Below are positions 33,049-44,342 of a stretch of 64,000 nucleotides of DNA, in pieces. Where the stretch lies: contig JAUCEF010000013.1 in the NCBI GenBank assembly GCA_033558025.1, positions 1,791,001-1,855,000 on the forward strand. Reading direction: 5' to 3'. Numbering within the stretch: the first letter of the stretch is position 1; every line of letters begins with the position of its first letter. Under the pieces are notes generated by a model. The model saw only the letters and a list, made by a program, of their open reading frames with translations, did not search any database and had not been told where the DNA came from. This stretch comes from Phytophthora sp. 'mugwort'. Its lineage: Eukaryota > Oomycota > Peronosporomycetes > Peronosporales > Peronosporaceae. The translations under genes and the position numbers were made by a program.

Positions 33049-33504
33049 TCAATCGAAGATGTATCGGGAATGGTGCGACGGTACTTCTAAGCTGAAAGGA
33101 TCTTGCTTGGCACGTAGGTAGTCGGGGCGATGCGGTGAAGTGGCGACGTGGTGGACGGCGGCTCGGCCAAAGAGCAGATCTTCTGTGCGACACGCGCCTC
33201 GCACGCCACGGCAGTGCCGTTCTTTTGGCGTTATTAACCGTGAGTGCCGCTGACTGCCCGTCAATGACAGGCAACTTGTCGTGGCACAGATAAGGTCGAT
33301 CCTGTAAATTACAAGGTCATGCAGTGTATCTGTTTGCAAGGCATTCAAGTTTTTCAAGGATGCGGACAAAGCAACGAGATCGATATCGGTCGCCTTGTTG
33401 TCTGGGTGATAGTTCCATCGTACCATCGCGGTTGGGGACAGGCCGCCTCTTTCCTCGACTTCAAGGCACACATTCGCAATAGCAGCCAGCGATTCAGGCG
33501 TCAT
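33049..33504 (-). CDS. Hypothetical protein, possibly spliced
   Basis: An open frame of 151 codons. Only the first 70 residues (MTPESLAAIANVCLEVEERG onward, helical) look protein-like. After about 33290 the composition changes to Arg/His/Pro-rich, and a TTTACAG acceptor-like sequence sits at the change. The true gene may therefore splice there or end elsewhere. An initiator-like TCACATTTCC lies at 33563-33572. No family is recognised. Confidence 0.35.
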   Translation of the reverse strand: MTPESLAAIANVCLEVEERGGLSPTAMVRWNYHPDNKATDIDLVALSASLKNLNALQTDTLHDLVIYRIDLICATTSCLSLTGSQRHSRLITPKERHCRGVRGACRTEDLLFGRAAVHHVATSPHRPDYLRAKQDPFSLEVPSHHSRYIFD

Positions 33505-33576
33505 GTTGCACTTCAGTGGCTCGGGATTAGAGTCATTTGGTCCAGCGTTCGTATCTTTAGAAGGAAATGTGACTAG

Positions 33577-33939
33577 TCATTGTGGTGATCCTTCCGGCAA
33601 TCGTGACATTAACAAAGATAAAGAATCGCTAGGATTCATAACACTCCAGCAAAGCTGTTGCCAACACTATTCATTTTTATAAGTACTGAAGTACATGTAT
33701 TACTTTATGTTTTGCCTCATACTGCTGCTATCGAATCATATAGAAAAGCCATGATGTCTCTCCAAACAACGTGTATTCCCCATTAATGGGATAACATCAA
33801 GTGAGATACATGTACAGTATTTCGAAGTATGTACATTGAGAACATTGAGAAGTAATCTCGCACTGGCCTAGATACAACAGATGGCATGAAACACTGCGAA
33901 TGTTAATTTTGCTTCGGAGGTGGTGTCATAGACGCAGAT
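33577..33939. other. No gene recognised
   Basis: A/T-rich with several TACATGTA-type palindromes (33690, 33809). Nothing else. Confidence 0.4.
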
Positions 33940-34300
33940 TGTATTACATGTATCCAACTTCACAAAGGCACCTGCCAGGACCGAAGCCACTACGAGCGAA
34001 GGTGCCACGTGAGATATCCTCCAACATCGATTGTATTACCCATCCCTGCTCCAAGAAGACCTGTAAGGTATACTCGACCGTCCAACGGCCGCAGCAGCAA
34101 TGTCTTGAGGCAGATGAGTTGGAGTGATATGTTACCTATGCACTAGCCCAATTCGAATATGCTGGAGAGGAGAGTCAGAGCTCCCAGCACCTTGGCACTG
34201 TATATAGAGCTTACGATCAAATCACGCCAAGGCCTGTGGTTTGTTATAGCGAGAGGTTAGCCAAAATTATCGTCTATGAACGATCTAGCGGCAGAAGAAC
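33940..34300 (-). pseudogene. Decayed partial copy of the adjacent MFS transporter
   Basis: Positions 33955-34235 align in order with 31070-31350 of the intact transporter: TTCACAAA-CAC-TG, then AC-GA-GCCAC, CGTC-A-CGGCC..GCAGCAATGTCTTGAGGCAGAT, AATA-GCT-GAGAGGA. The matching part is the C-terminal transmembrane region. Indels and substitutions destroy the frame, and the N-terminal half was not found. This looks like a tandem duplicate that has decayed. Confidence 0.7.
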
Positions 34301-34583
34301 TTGGACAATCGATTACATTCCGACTGAAGCACGACGACAAGCACCCAGTAGCACCAGTTTTCGTCATAAAACTTGGCACATCTATTTGAGTACTGGAATG
34401 AGAGAGCATTGATGATGCCATATTTTGGTCAGTTGCCGAATCGTATCATGGTCTATAAAAATGATTGCCTTCTTTCTCATGCAAAATAGCTCCATGTAGT
34501 TTTGGATAAGAAAAAAAACTCGGTTCGCCTCTATCATCATTCCACATACTCAGCACAAGTTGTACTACAACTGAGCAGCATTC

Positions 34584-36697
34584 CTACGAAAGCCGACCAG
34601 CTTTTGAAGCCTTCGCCTTGATCTCCGCTTTCGAGATGTGATTCATTGCACGCTCGATATCCTGGCCTTTGAAGTCTACACGCATACGCAGGAGTGTTTC
34701 GATAATCTCCGTTGAAAACTCCTCACACAAACTCTTCAAGTAATCTATGACGTGAGATGGCTGCATCAAGTTCAAAACAAAGACCATTTGAAAGAGTCGG
34801 GTGAAAGCCGCACGCAGGCTTCTTTGAGGCACAAGCGTGGACATGCGTGTCAGGATGTCAGTCACCTCACGCTCCAGCTGCAACGCTCCTAATTCATTGA
34901 AACGTTTCTTGGACGTGAGAAGCGACCTCTCCACAGATGAAGTTAGGTATTGTGTGGCTGCTTCGACGAGATCCTCGAAGGGCGTACCACATAACGCACG
35001 CTCATATCGTCGCAACTCGCGATTCTTGAGGACTTCTCGTTCTACCAGTCGCAGCAAAGGGGAACCCTGGGACCCGAGCGCATCGTATTGAGTTAATGTG
35101 AGGACGTACGGCAATTCATCATCCATCTGACGCTGGAGTGCTTGTGGTAGCCGCTTGTGCAGTGTTCGCGAAAGCACCTCCTCGATCTCGTTGGACACAA
35201 TTGAGTGAAATGCCTCGGTCATGTCGTGAATGGGTGTTGGCAAGCACTCGAGAATAGGAGCATCATTGGGGAAGCTCGCGATCGAAAACTCGTCAATTTT
35301 TTCTTGGAGTGCACGTACAAATTCGCCGCTCATGTAAGCCGAGTTAATGGTCATAATGAGTCTCGCTTCTTCCTGTAGCGTGCGCTCCAGGTCTTCATCC
35401 ACTGCCTGCAGGAGCATGTCTGAGAAAGTCACTTCGTTTTGGCCACTATGAGCATCGCCGTCGACGGAGCTGCCATCCTGTCCATTGGCCCCGGCAGATG
35501 TTGTTGCGTTGGTGGGGCTCAGCGGAATCACGCACGGTCTGCTAGGCAACGCCAAGACCGCTTGCAGATACTGAGACTCCAGCGCATCCACAAGCGCGAT
35601 CACAATGGACAAAGCAGTATGGTAGTTCATGCTGAAACAAACAAGACGACAAGCACAAGTGAGTATGTACGTACGTAAACAAAAATGATTAAAGCATGAC
35701 AAATGTACCATTGAGATGCTCTAAAGAACGCCTTATTGAGCACGAACGACACATCTTCGACGACACTCGACACATAGACCCCATGCTCCAGTTCCTGTGG
35801 CTCTGCGATCGCCGTCGCCTTGTGCACCGACTGAAACACGTAAAACCTCTCCAGCACGACATATACGCCGCTAAGTTCCTGCACCTTCGTCTGGAATCCC
35901 CCATTGCCATCCTGCTGTCCGAGTCCTTCACACACTGTGGCTAAGAATGCCGTATAACTCACAAGCACTCGGATGATGAATGCGAGTTCGTCCAGGAATA
36001 AGTCGATCATCTGCAGACTCTCGTCGGCCTCCACTTCATCCCCCTCCAAGGCTTGTCTTGGGTCTCTCTGCGCCTGCGAATTGGCTCGACGTTCCCATGC
36101 TACCATGCGAGCGTCGCCCGCATACATGTGGACTATCTGCAGCGCGATCTCGGCGCACGAGGCGTAAATGGGCTCCAGCACTTGCTTCAGCACTTGCGCG
36201 TCCGCTGTGACGTCCGCCACAGCGTTCATAATGTCCGTGGCTCCGGTCAGCAACTCACTCAGAGCTTCCACGTAGAAAGCTCGGTCGATGTAGCCATGTT
36301 CATTAACCTTGGCGGCCTGTTTGTTGCCGCGTACGCGGTCCAGACTGGCGCGCGCCTGCGTAGCGAAAATACGGGTAAGGCAGGTCGAGAACATGGGCGC
36401 AGCTTCACGCCCGGCGCCCAGCGTGACACAGCGAGAGAAGGCCGTCAGCGCCACGTCCACATCCACATCGGAGCCCGCGCAGGCCTGTTGCAGCCGGGAA
36501 AGCGCCACGTCCTGCAGCCTGAGGGCTTTGGCCTCGCAGCTACGCAGCATCTCGTCACGTACGGCGGCCGCGTCCTGGTCTCCGTCTGATACGCGGCCGG
36601 ACGACACGCGCATGTCCCCCAGAGCCTGACATACCTGCTCCAGTTGCTGCTCCGCGAACGCCACGTAGAAGGCCGTGACGCTCTCCTCAAAGCCCAT
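34584..36697 (-). CDS. COG4: Conserved oligomeric Golgi complex subunit 4
   Basis: Two exons, 36697-35709 and 35631-34584, joined across a 77-bp GT..AG intron (35632-35708), give 678 residues. The middle segment (GVYVVLERFYVFQSVHKATA, then VSSVVEDVSFVLNKAFFRAS) and the C-terminus (KKRFNELGALQLEREVTDIL, LFQMVFVLNLM, LRMRVDFKGQDIERA) align with the equivalent parts of animal COG4. COG4 is a lobe A subunit of the Golgi tether for retrograde vesicles. Animal COG4 is about 785 residues, and the N-terminal roughly 200 residues, which contact the SNARE machinery and other COG subunits, have no counterpart here. The UMP-CMP kinase gene ends only 301 bp upstream. An initiator abuts the ATG and supports this short form. 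Confidence 0.85.
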
Positions 36698-36709
36698 TGC
36701 AGAAAATGA
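36698..36709 (-). promoter_or_regulatory. Oomycete initiator at COG4 start
   Basis: The minus strand reads TCATTTTCTGCA directly before ATG 36697, matching the oomycete TCAYTYY initiator. If used, the 5' UTR is only about 10 nt and no upstream coding exon is expected. Confidence 0.55.
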
Positions 36710-36998
36710 GATGATGACATATGGCAGGAACTATGGTATGGCATGATCTGCCACGTACACCCAAGCAGAGTGTCACATGGCAAGCTGAATATTCCTATTG
36801 ATGCCGATGATTTATTTATTCAACAACAAAAAAGCTTTTTTAAATCTATGCAGCTTGCTCCAAAGTGATGTATTTGCGCCTTCATGTAGAAGAGTTTGGC
36901 TCGATTCCTCTCTCATGTATGCAACGAGGAAGCAGCACAGCTTCTGCCCGACAAAACACAACAGCGGGGTAGCATTGTCATCGTGAGGTTGTCCACAC

Positions 36999-37825
<827 letters not shown>

Positions 37826-37922
37826 GACGGTGTGACCCACATCGACGTTCGATCTTGATTGAGATCTGCTTCAGACAGGATCGTTTGAAGCGCTCGTTAG
37901 GACCCGAGAGGCGGCGAGAGCG

Positions 37923-40101
37923 ATGGAGAACAAGAGCCACGTGGCCATCAGCATGTCGGGAAGCGGTTCGCTGGACGTGGCGCTGGCCAGGGAGGAGGCG
38001 CTGCACCGCTTCCGGGACATTAACTGGGCTACCTACACGCGGTACGAACGAGCGCTTCGATTTTATCAGATACTTTTTATTGCGGTCCGAATTTACTTAT
38101 ACTGGGTCTGCTATTTTCGGACTTGTCGCAGTGCTGGCGGCTTCTCGCTGGAGAAGACGGAAATTACAGCGCTGAAGGACCTAGAGGGTGTCATCAAGCC
38201 TGGCGCGGATGACGCCACCACTGTGAGCATACGCCGCACAGGGCTGTCGAAAGTTTAGTAGAATTATTAATTTTGGTGGTGGTTTCATTCTGTTTTCTAG
38301 GTGAAGGCCGTGGACGAGTTCATGAGCGGTGCGTTGGGTTTATTTCGTATTTCATTTTATTTGCGCGGCTGTACGCTAATATGTAGTGGTTAAAATTATT
38401 TAGATGCTGGTCCGTTGGTGGGCAGTGCGCTGCTTAAGCTGGTGAAGAATGTGACGGAGCCTACAGTGCTTAAATACTGTCTCGCCCGCATGGAGGAGCT
38501 GCTGCCTGGTACGAACCAGAATGTTTTCCAGTGTTGAAGTTTGGATTGGACTGACCGAGGTTTTGCTCGTTGATGCAAGATGGACTGCGTCTGCACACGC
38601 GCATGAAGTATTTCGTGCCGGAAAGCAGCACGGTGGACGCTGCGCCGTTCTTGCGGATGATTCGCAATGATACGGGTTACATGCAATACGCTGCAAGCCA
38701 CCTACTTGCCCTTTTCCTGACGTGCGTGCCTTTATTAGCTATTTTGATGATTTTTCGAGACTATATTCGTCAAGTATACGAAAACTAAATTGCTAAATTG
38801 CTACGGTGAATACAGGATTCGTCCTCGTCAAGAAGATGCTGAAGCACTGAGCCAATGGGCGATCCAGGCGTTGAAGACGGGCGCGTTGCCGACATCGACG
38901 AACGATTCGATTCGCGCAAATGTAACACGTGCTGCAGTTGCGTCTCTGATGGTGCTTCTGCGAAATGAGAAGCTGCGCGTGGTTTTTGTTAAGCTCGGCG
39001 GTGTGCCCCCGTAAGTGGATTTTAGTTAGCCCATCGCGGTGTGAATACTCACTGTTGCTAATTGCTCATGCGAAACAGAGTGGTGGACTTGCTGGAGAGC
39101 TCGCAGAACCGAGCGCAACTAGCGTATGAGGTGCGATCAAAACGCTGTCGTAAATATGCGTAATACCTAAAATACTGACCATGTCATTGACTGCAGCTCA
39201 CGTTCATCCTCTGGACCTTGGCATTTTGTGACGAAGCTATGGAGAAATTTGTGGCCGCTAAGGCATTGGATGCAATCGTGCAGCAAGTGGCAGCAGCCCC
39301 ACGCGAGAAAGTCGTCCGTGTCGCCTTAGAAGCTCTTCAGGTGAGATCGGGCTTCCACGCTGGGTAATTGAGGTCACAGGGGACTGATTGCAAGCCAAAA
39401 ACGGTCTTAGTAATGGGATTTGTTATGAATTGGTATCGCGCAGAACCTACTCGGCAAGCTGAGTGGTTTCTTCAACGAACGCATGATCGACAGTGGACTG
39501 CTAAAGACGCTTAATAACATGCGCGAACGAAAGTGGGCTGATGAAGATATTGCGAAGGGAATTCAAGCTGTTCGTGACGTGCTCATTCGTGAATATAAAG
39601 AGCTGAAGTACGTATTAACTGCTATTGGAGCCGATTGGATGAACCGAACCACGTGGCTTATTAGCTGTCTTGCTGACCAGCACCATGGAGCGCTACGAGA
39701 AGGAGTTACGAACGGGGACGCTCAACTGGGGCCTGCTGCACACGGACAAATTCTGGAAGGACCACTTCATGACGTTTGAGAACAAGGAGTTCGAGCTTAT
39801 TCGGTACGTGAACTAATCGCAAGAAAGCCTGTCACGCTCTTGTTCTTGACAGTACGATGCTTTGCACTACAGCTTGTTGATCGACTTGTTGGAGTCTGAT
39901 GACCCGAAGACGGTGGCGGTGGCTCTTTTTGATTTGGGTGAGTTTGTGCGCTTTTACCCAAATGGCAAGCACATTGCGAAGAGACTTGGCGCGAAGAAGG
40001 TTACAATGAAGCTCATGACGCATGAAAATGGGGAGGTGCAGAAGCAAGCTTTACAGTGCATCTCGAAGATGATGGTCAACAAATGGGAGTTTGTCAAGTA
40101 A
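37923..40101 (+). CDS. V-type proton ATPase subunit H
   Basis: Eleven exons by hand: 37923-38041, 38132-38222, 38301-38328, 38404-38507, 38579-38721, 38816-39010, 39079-39130, 39197-39340, 39444-39607, 39681-39803 and 39873-40101, total 463 residues. All junctions are GT..AG and the phases close. Subunit H (Vma13) is the armadillo-like regulatory subunit that couples or silences the V1 and Vo sectors. Recognisable segments are ASHLLALFLT, LTFILWTLAF, the C-terminal domain entry NTMERYEKELRTGTLNWGLL with HTDKFWKDHFMTFENK, and ending LGEFVRFYPNGKHIAKRLGA then NGEVQKQALQCISKMMVNKW. The length fits the family (about 460-480). The exon at 38301-38328 is only 28 nt. The last acceptor was chosen as CACTACAG at 39872 because the upstream AG breaks the frame. 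Confidence 0.9.
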
Positions 40102-40960
40102 GATAGCGACAGCTTGGTGAGCGCCCAGTGTATCGGCAGAACCACCGGCGCCAGTATGAGCGTAGGAGGCACAGCAAAACAGTTTTAACATTGACAAGAG
40201 GTGGTCGTGGTCGTGGTTACAATTTGTTGGAGTATGTGTAGCTCTTGCTATGGATACCAGCGCGAAGCCCATGACGGTAATAAATGCATTTAGCTACAGA
40301 ACTACTAATTTGAGCAAACGTAGCGTGGAGTACCATGACGGAGCAGACAAAGTTTTGCTCCCCGCTGGACATCGAAACAAAGCTCGAGGGGCCGTTGTCG
40401 TGGCGATATAATGCCCAGTTAAAAGCGTCATGCCTCAGGAGTTGAAGCGGAAACCAAACTGTGACTTGGTTGCAGTCTTAACCAACTACATGCAGTCGTT
40501 CTCACTTGCAAACAGCCAGAAGTCCTTCCGCAGTTACTAAATTGTGTGGGCAGACTCAATCAGCACCTTGCGCGTTAGTAAAGAATTGTACTTATGTAAG
40601 CAAAAAAACAGAATGAGTGCGAAATCGACTGGCTGATCATTAAGTTGTTAGCCGATAGAAAGTCAGCTTGAATCCGTTGATAAAGTTCTACTTCGTGTTT
40701 GCCCACGAACGCCAGAAGCCAATCGCAGCTTCTGCCGCGCAAAAGAAGCTCACAAGAGGTTCTAATATAACATTATTCACCGCTCACGTTAGTAAATCCA
40801 CACCAGAACTGCCATCATTCCTCTTAATGTACAATGTACCTGGGAGGAAACCCTTCTCGATAGACCAGTGGATGCAAGGCCCAGCGTAGAAGAAGTTACG
40901 GAGTTGTACATAGTAGAGCTCACGGCGACTGCAAACGCAAACGATTCGAGGGGGATTAGT
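40102..40960. other. Intergenic between convergent genes, no gene recognised
   Basis: Short frames at 40320-40440 and 40668-40889 have no recognisable motif. They may be old transposon debris. Confidence 0.4.
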
Positions 40961-41805
40961 TCATCTACAGTTTACACCAATTAAAATGCTAAACGCGACG
41001 CACCGCGCTTCGATGCTGGCAAGCTCAGACGCGCGCTTACAAAGAGAAAGAAATAGATGGGTCAATAGCACGCCAACAAAGAGTGTCAACAGACCTGCAC
41101 GTACCTCTTCGTCCGAGAGGTTCTTCTGCACCTTGATCTGCTTCTCCTTCGCAGTCAGCGCTTGAATCCTATGCATCATTCTCTATCAGTATCCAAACCA
41201 CCCGTTTCACATCAACTTCAACAGCTTCAACGTACCGGAGAGCGTTAGCGTACACATCCAGAAGGATGTAAACTCCCCACGCCTGACACGACTGTCGCGA
41301 GAACTTCATAGCGTCAATGTTCAGCAGCTTCGGCGCACTGCAGCAACGACCAATTATAATCCCTTCAGCATCAGCATCTCGGCCGCATCTTCCCTGCTAA
41401 TAGCCCCCCCCCCCCCCAGCGCAAGTACACTCACACAAAACCAACGTAGGAGATGTGCTCCAGCGGGTAGTAGACGATCATGGACAGCGCCTGCAGACCT
41501 ACAACGCGCTTGACGTGGTCGTTATCGTCGCCGTAGCACCAGGAGCCGTTCTTCCAGGCCTCGTACGACTCGAAGCCGCCCGTAAAGCGGATGACGTAGC
41601 GCGCCATGGAGATGTTGGACGCGATGGACCTGAGCCCCTTGGACGTCTCGGTCTCCTGCTGCGTCGTGTGTGCCAGCAGGTGGCCCATGGCACCGAGCCC
41701 ATAGCCGACGGTCTTATAGAACTTGTCGGCGCGGAACGTGCTGCTGCTGAAACGCGCAAACTTGTCCACATCCAGCAGCGCGAGGCTCTTGTTGGCGTCG
41801 GCCAT
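40961..41805 (-). CDS. PEX11: Peroxisomal membrane protein PEX11 family
   Basis: Four exons, 41805-41435, 41337-41236, 41168-41105 and 41035-40961, give 203 residues. PEX11 proteins elongate and divide peroxisomes. Exon 1 has the family pattern: KTVGYGLGAMGHLL, then SKGLRSIASNISMARYVIRF, then GGFESYEAWKNG, then the hydrophobic LEHISYVGFVAP. Later exons carry QAWGVYILLDVYANALR and a charged helix followed by the last hydrophobic stretch, ending VNCR. The last intron (41036-41104, 69 bp) is a multiple of 3 without stop codons, so retention would add 23 residues rather than truncate. A C run (41405-41417) lies in intron 1. Exon 2-4 boundaries are less certain than exon 1. Confidence 0.85.
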
Positions 41806-42458
41806 GGCTAGTAGCTATCTAGTGGCTGAGCGGCTGATGCGCAATGAGGGCAATGCAGGATATTGCGTGTATGTCTTCTCAGGCTCTGCTTCAAGTGGAC
41901 TACGCATCATTGCATTGACGAACTCGATATCGAGTTGGACGGGGTGCACGAGGTTCCCGATATCGATTTTGACGGGTAATGAATTCGCATTTATCCGACA
42001 AGGTACGGATCCGGATGCTCAGTTTTCTGGCTCCTACCAAAGCACGACCGAGAAACAGCCGGGCAAGTGCGGCAGGATGCGTGACAGGGCTTACACTGGA
42101 GAAATGTATGGTACTGGCCATCTGCGCGTTATTGACCGGCTGGCGCAGCAGCAGAGTGGAAGAAGTGGTCGAACGCAAAAGCCTTGCAGCGCCGCCGTTC
42201 AGGAATTGCTGCAGGCGACAGCTCCGTTACAAAGCGCGATTTGCGTCCGTTCAGCCCCGACTAACAGCCAGGGTCATATCCACTCACCCTGCAGGGACTT
42301 GCTCTTCTAGGCCAACGGCTGATTGAAACGCACAGCAGCAAATACTGTACACCCACCCACCCATCCACGGTCCACTACTATACTGTGCTGTCCAGTTAGC
42401 GAGGCGCGACATATCACACAGAAGGAGACTCTCAAGAGCTCAGCACCATCGTAGCAGC
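41806..42458. other. Intergenic, divergent promoter region
   Basis: Between PEX11 (minus) and the PH-domain gene (plus). The minus strand reads CTCATTGCGCATC near 41840-41860, an initiator-like sequence for PEX11. Open frames at 41980-42326 have no motif and are probably chance. Confidence 0.4.
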
Positions 42459-43101
42459 ATGTACCGAGAGGGTTACCTCGTCAAGTGTGGTCGCAGTGCC
42501 TACGACCCACCGGTAAGCACTGTAGTCGTGGATTCCGTGATTATTTCCATGCTAACCTGCTGTGGTTGGCATACAGCAACTGCTATTCTGCGTTTTCGAA
42601 GACGGCGTGGTCAAGTTTTACTCGGAGAAGGGCGGCATGTTCGTGGGCGAGCTCGAGATGGCCGGTCACGTGACCAAGGTGCGCGTGGAGAAGTCCATGC
42701 CTGGCAAGTTTCCTCACCGCTTCACCGTCTCGGCCGCCGAGGTAGTTCGGGTGGAAGGCCGCCGCATGAAGCTGGGCGAGTCGCGCATGACTGAGTTCGC
42801 GGCCCCGACCAACGACCTTATGAAGGAGTGGGCCAACTCGCTCCACCTGTGGCGTCGCATGAACTGGAAGGAGAACGTTAAGTTCTTTGACAACTCGAGT
42901 GAACTCTCGCAGGCGGAAGAGTTCGAGACGCTGCAGCTCCAGATGCACACGCTCAAGACGGTGCGCGGCCGCTCCGTATCCGGCCCTAAGTTTAGGAAGC
43001 CCTTTGTAAACATCATGCACGGACAGCCCTCGCCCACGATCAAGAAGTTGCGTCAGATGATCATGCACACGGGGTCGACAGCCTGCACCAGCACCGCGTA
43101 G
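42459..43101 (+). CDS. Small pleckstrin-homology (PH) domain protein
   Basis: Two exons, 42459-42512 and 42577-43101, with a 64-bp intron after residue 18, give 192 residues. Residues 2-115 read as a PH domain: start REGYLVKCGRSAYDP, strands LFCVFEDGVVKFYSEKGG and FPHRFTVSA, and the final helix NDLMKEWANSLHLWRRM with the invariant-type Trp. PH domains bind phosphoinositides or proteins at membranes. The remaining 75 residues are basic and without a known domain (KFRKPFVNIMHG, then TIKKLRQMIMHTG). Such single-domain PH proteins are common in oomycetes. Its binding partner cannot be told from sequence. Confidence 0.75.
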
Positions 43102-43566
43102 GAGCAGCATTTATTACTCGGTGCGGAACTCATTTCGCAGGGAGCGAGCGCCGTCACATTGTTTATTATGCATGTCTAGCCATGCGACCGGCCGACGAGG
43201 TCGTTCAGCCCCGCGTCCGAAGTTTTTCGACTTAGGACCCCATTTTGGTGTCAATTTTTGTGTGTATGAATACAGAGCAAAACTGTTCAAGATATCCACT
43301 TGTTTACATTATTATATTAAGCTAAGCATTCTCGTCTCGGTGATCTCTGTACTACGTACATGTAGTGTATATCCGTTTGCGGTGATGTGACTAGCCCAAT
43401 ATTCTCTGGATATTTATATCCAGAGTGTTAGGCGAATCGAGAACCGTCGAGGATCCGGTATGAACACATAATTGGTCACCAATGTAATTATCCAATACGT
43501 AGTCTCTTACAATTTCCTAAACAAAGCGACGAAACAACTGATAATCTGTCACATTGCATCCAAAAT
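43102..43566. other. Intergenic, no gene
   Basis: It contains a short palindrome at 43405-43424 (CTGGATATTTATATCCAG). Nothing else is recognised. Confidence 0.45.
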
Positions 43567-44053
43567 ATGTAATTGTTGACCCAGCCTAGAACAACATTCG
43601 TGCGACCGTATGAGAATGTTGACCCAGTCGACCTAGAGCAACATTCGTGCAACAAAACGCGAAAGTTATCCAGTCGGCCAAGAGGAACATTTGCAGCGAC
43701 CTTGGCAGGTCTTGAATGTCGTGTTCCGGTACATGCTCGTGTCGCACGTAAAGATAGTCTCTCTCGATATTTCGCAAGTCCCTATGGTACCTGCATACTC
43801 GCTAACAACCGAGAAGTGTCAAGGCCTCACCGTCGACAAGATGATTCTCGCGCCTCTCCGACATCCAACACGTCGTACCCCTCAACTTTCATCGTTTTAC
43901 GTGGCTGTCACTCGAGTCACAACATTAAAGCAGTTTTACTTGATGGCTCCGCTGACGAAGCAATTCTTAGAGTACTTCATCCTAAGCGAGAACACTTTAC
44001 GAAAACCAACCGCTTGCATGTTATTGAAGAAGATTAACCGTTGTAAGCGCTAG
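43567..44053 (+). pseudogene. C-terminal fragment of a PIF1/Helitron-type helicase
   Basis: The frame at 43691-44053 contains VPAYSLTTEKCQGLTVDKMI (helicase motif V-like segment around K-x-QG-T) and SSFYVAVTRVTTLKQFYL (motif VI region, ending YVAxTR). This is the C-terminal UvrD/RecD-like part of PIF1 helicases found in Helitrons. The N-terminal motifs are missing, so it is a remnant. Before it, 43567-43690 is a degenerate repeat of about 45 bp: TTGACCCAG then ACAACATTCGTGC, twice clearly and a third time weakly. Confidence 0.6.
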
Positions 44054-44342
44054 TCTGAATCAAAAGAAGAGGTCACATCCCCTGTCATAAATATGCAGAG
44101 CTTTCCGGGCGAAGCAAGGCATTAGTTTCGAAATTCATTGTTTTGACTGAAATGAAGAGCCGTAGCTAACTGAAATCTATTATCGCTCTGCTGACTGAAA
44201 CGTTTGCTGCACAAGAAGCGGGAGATTGCATGGCAATTACTTTGTTAGGAGTATTATTTTACAGTTCTGGCAATTGATAAATTAATGACTTGCTATCTAC
44301 AATTCTAACCGAGTACTTCTTTCACTCTACTTATTGCAACGT

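Noticed and set aside
39853..39872. Upstream acceptor for the last V-ATPase H exon
   Set aside because: The AG at 39851-39852 puts the exon out of phase with a quick stop; the AG at 39871-39872 keeps the conserved LLIDLLESDDP frame.
41980..42326. Protein gene between PEX11 and the PH-domain gene
   Set aside because: Several overlapping frames on both strands with equal quality and no motif; typical of a GC-balanced intergenic region.
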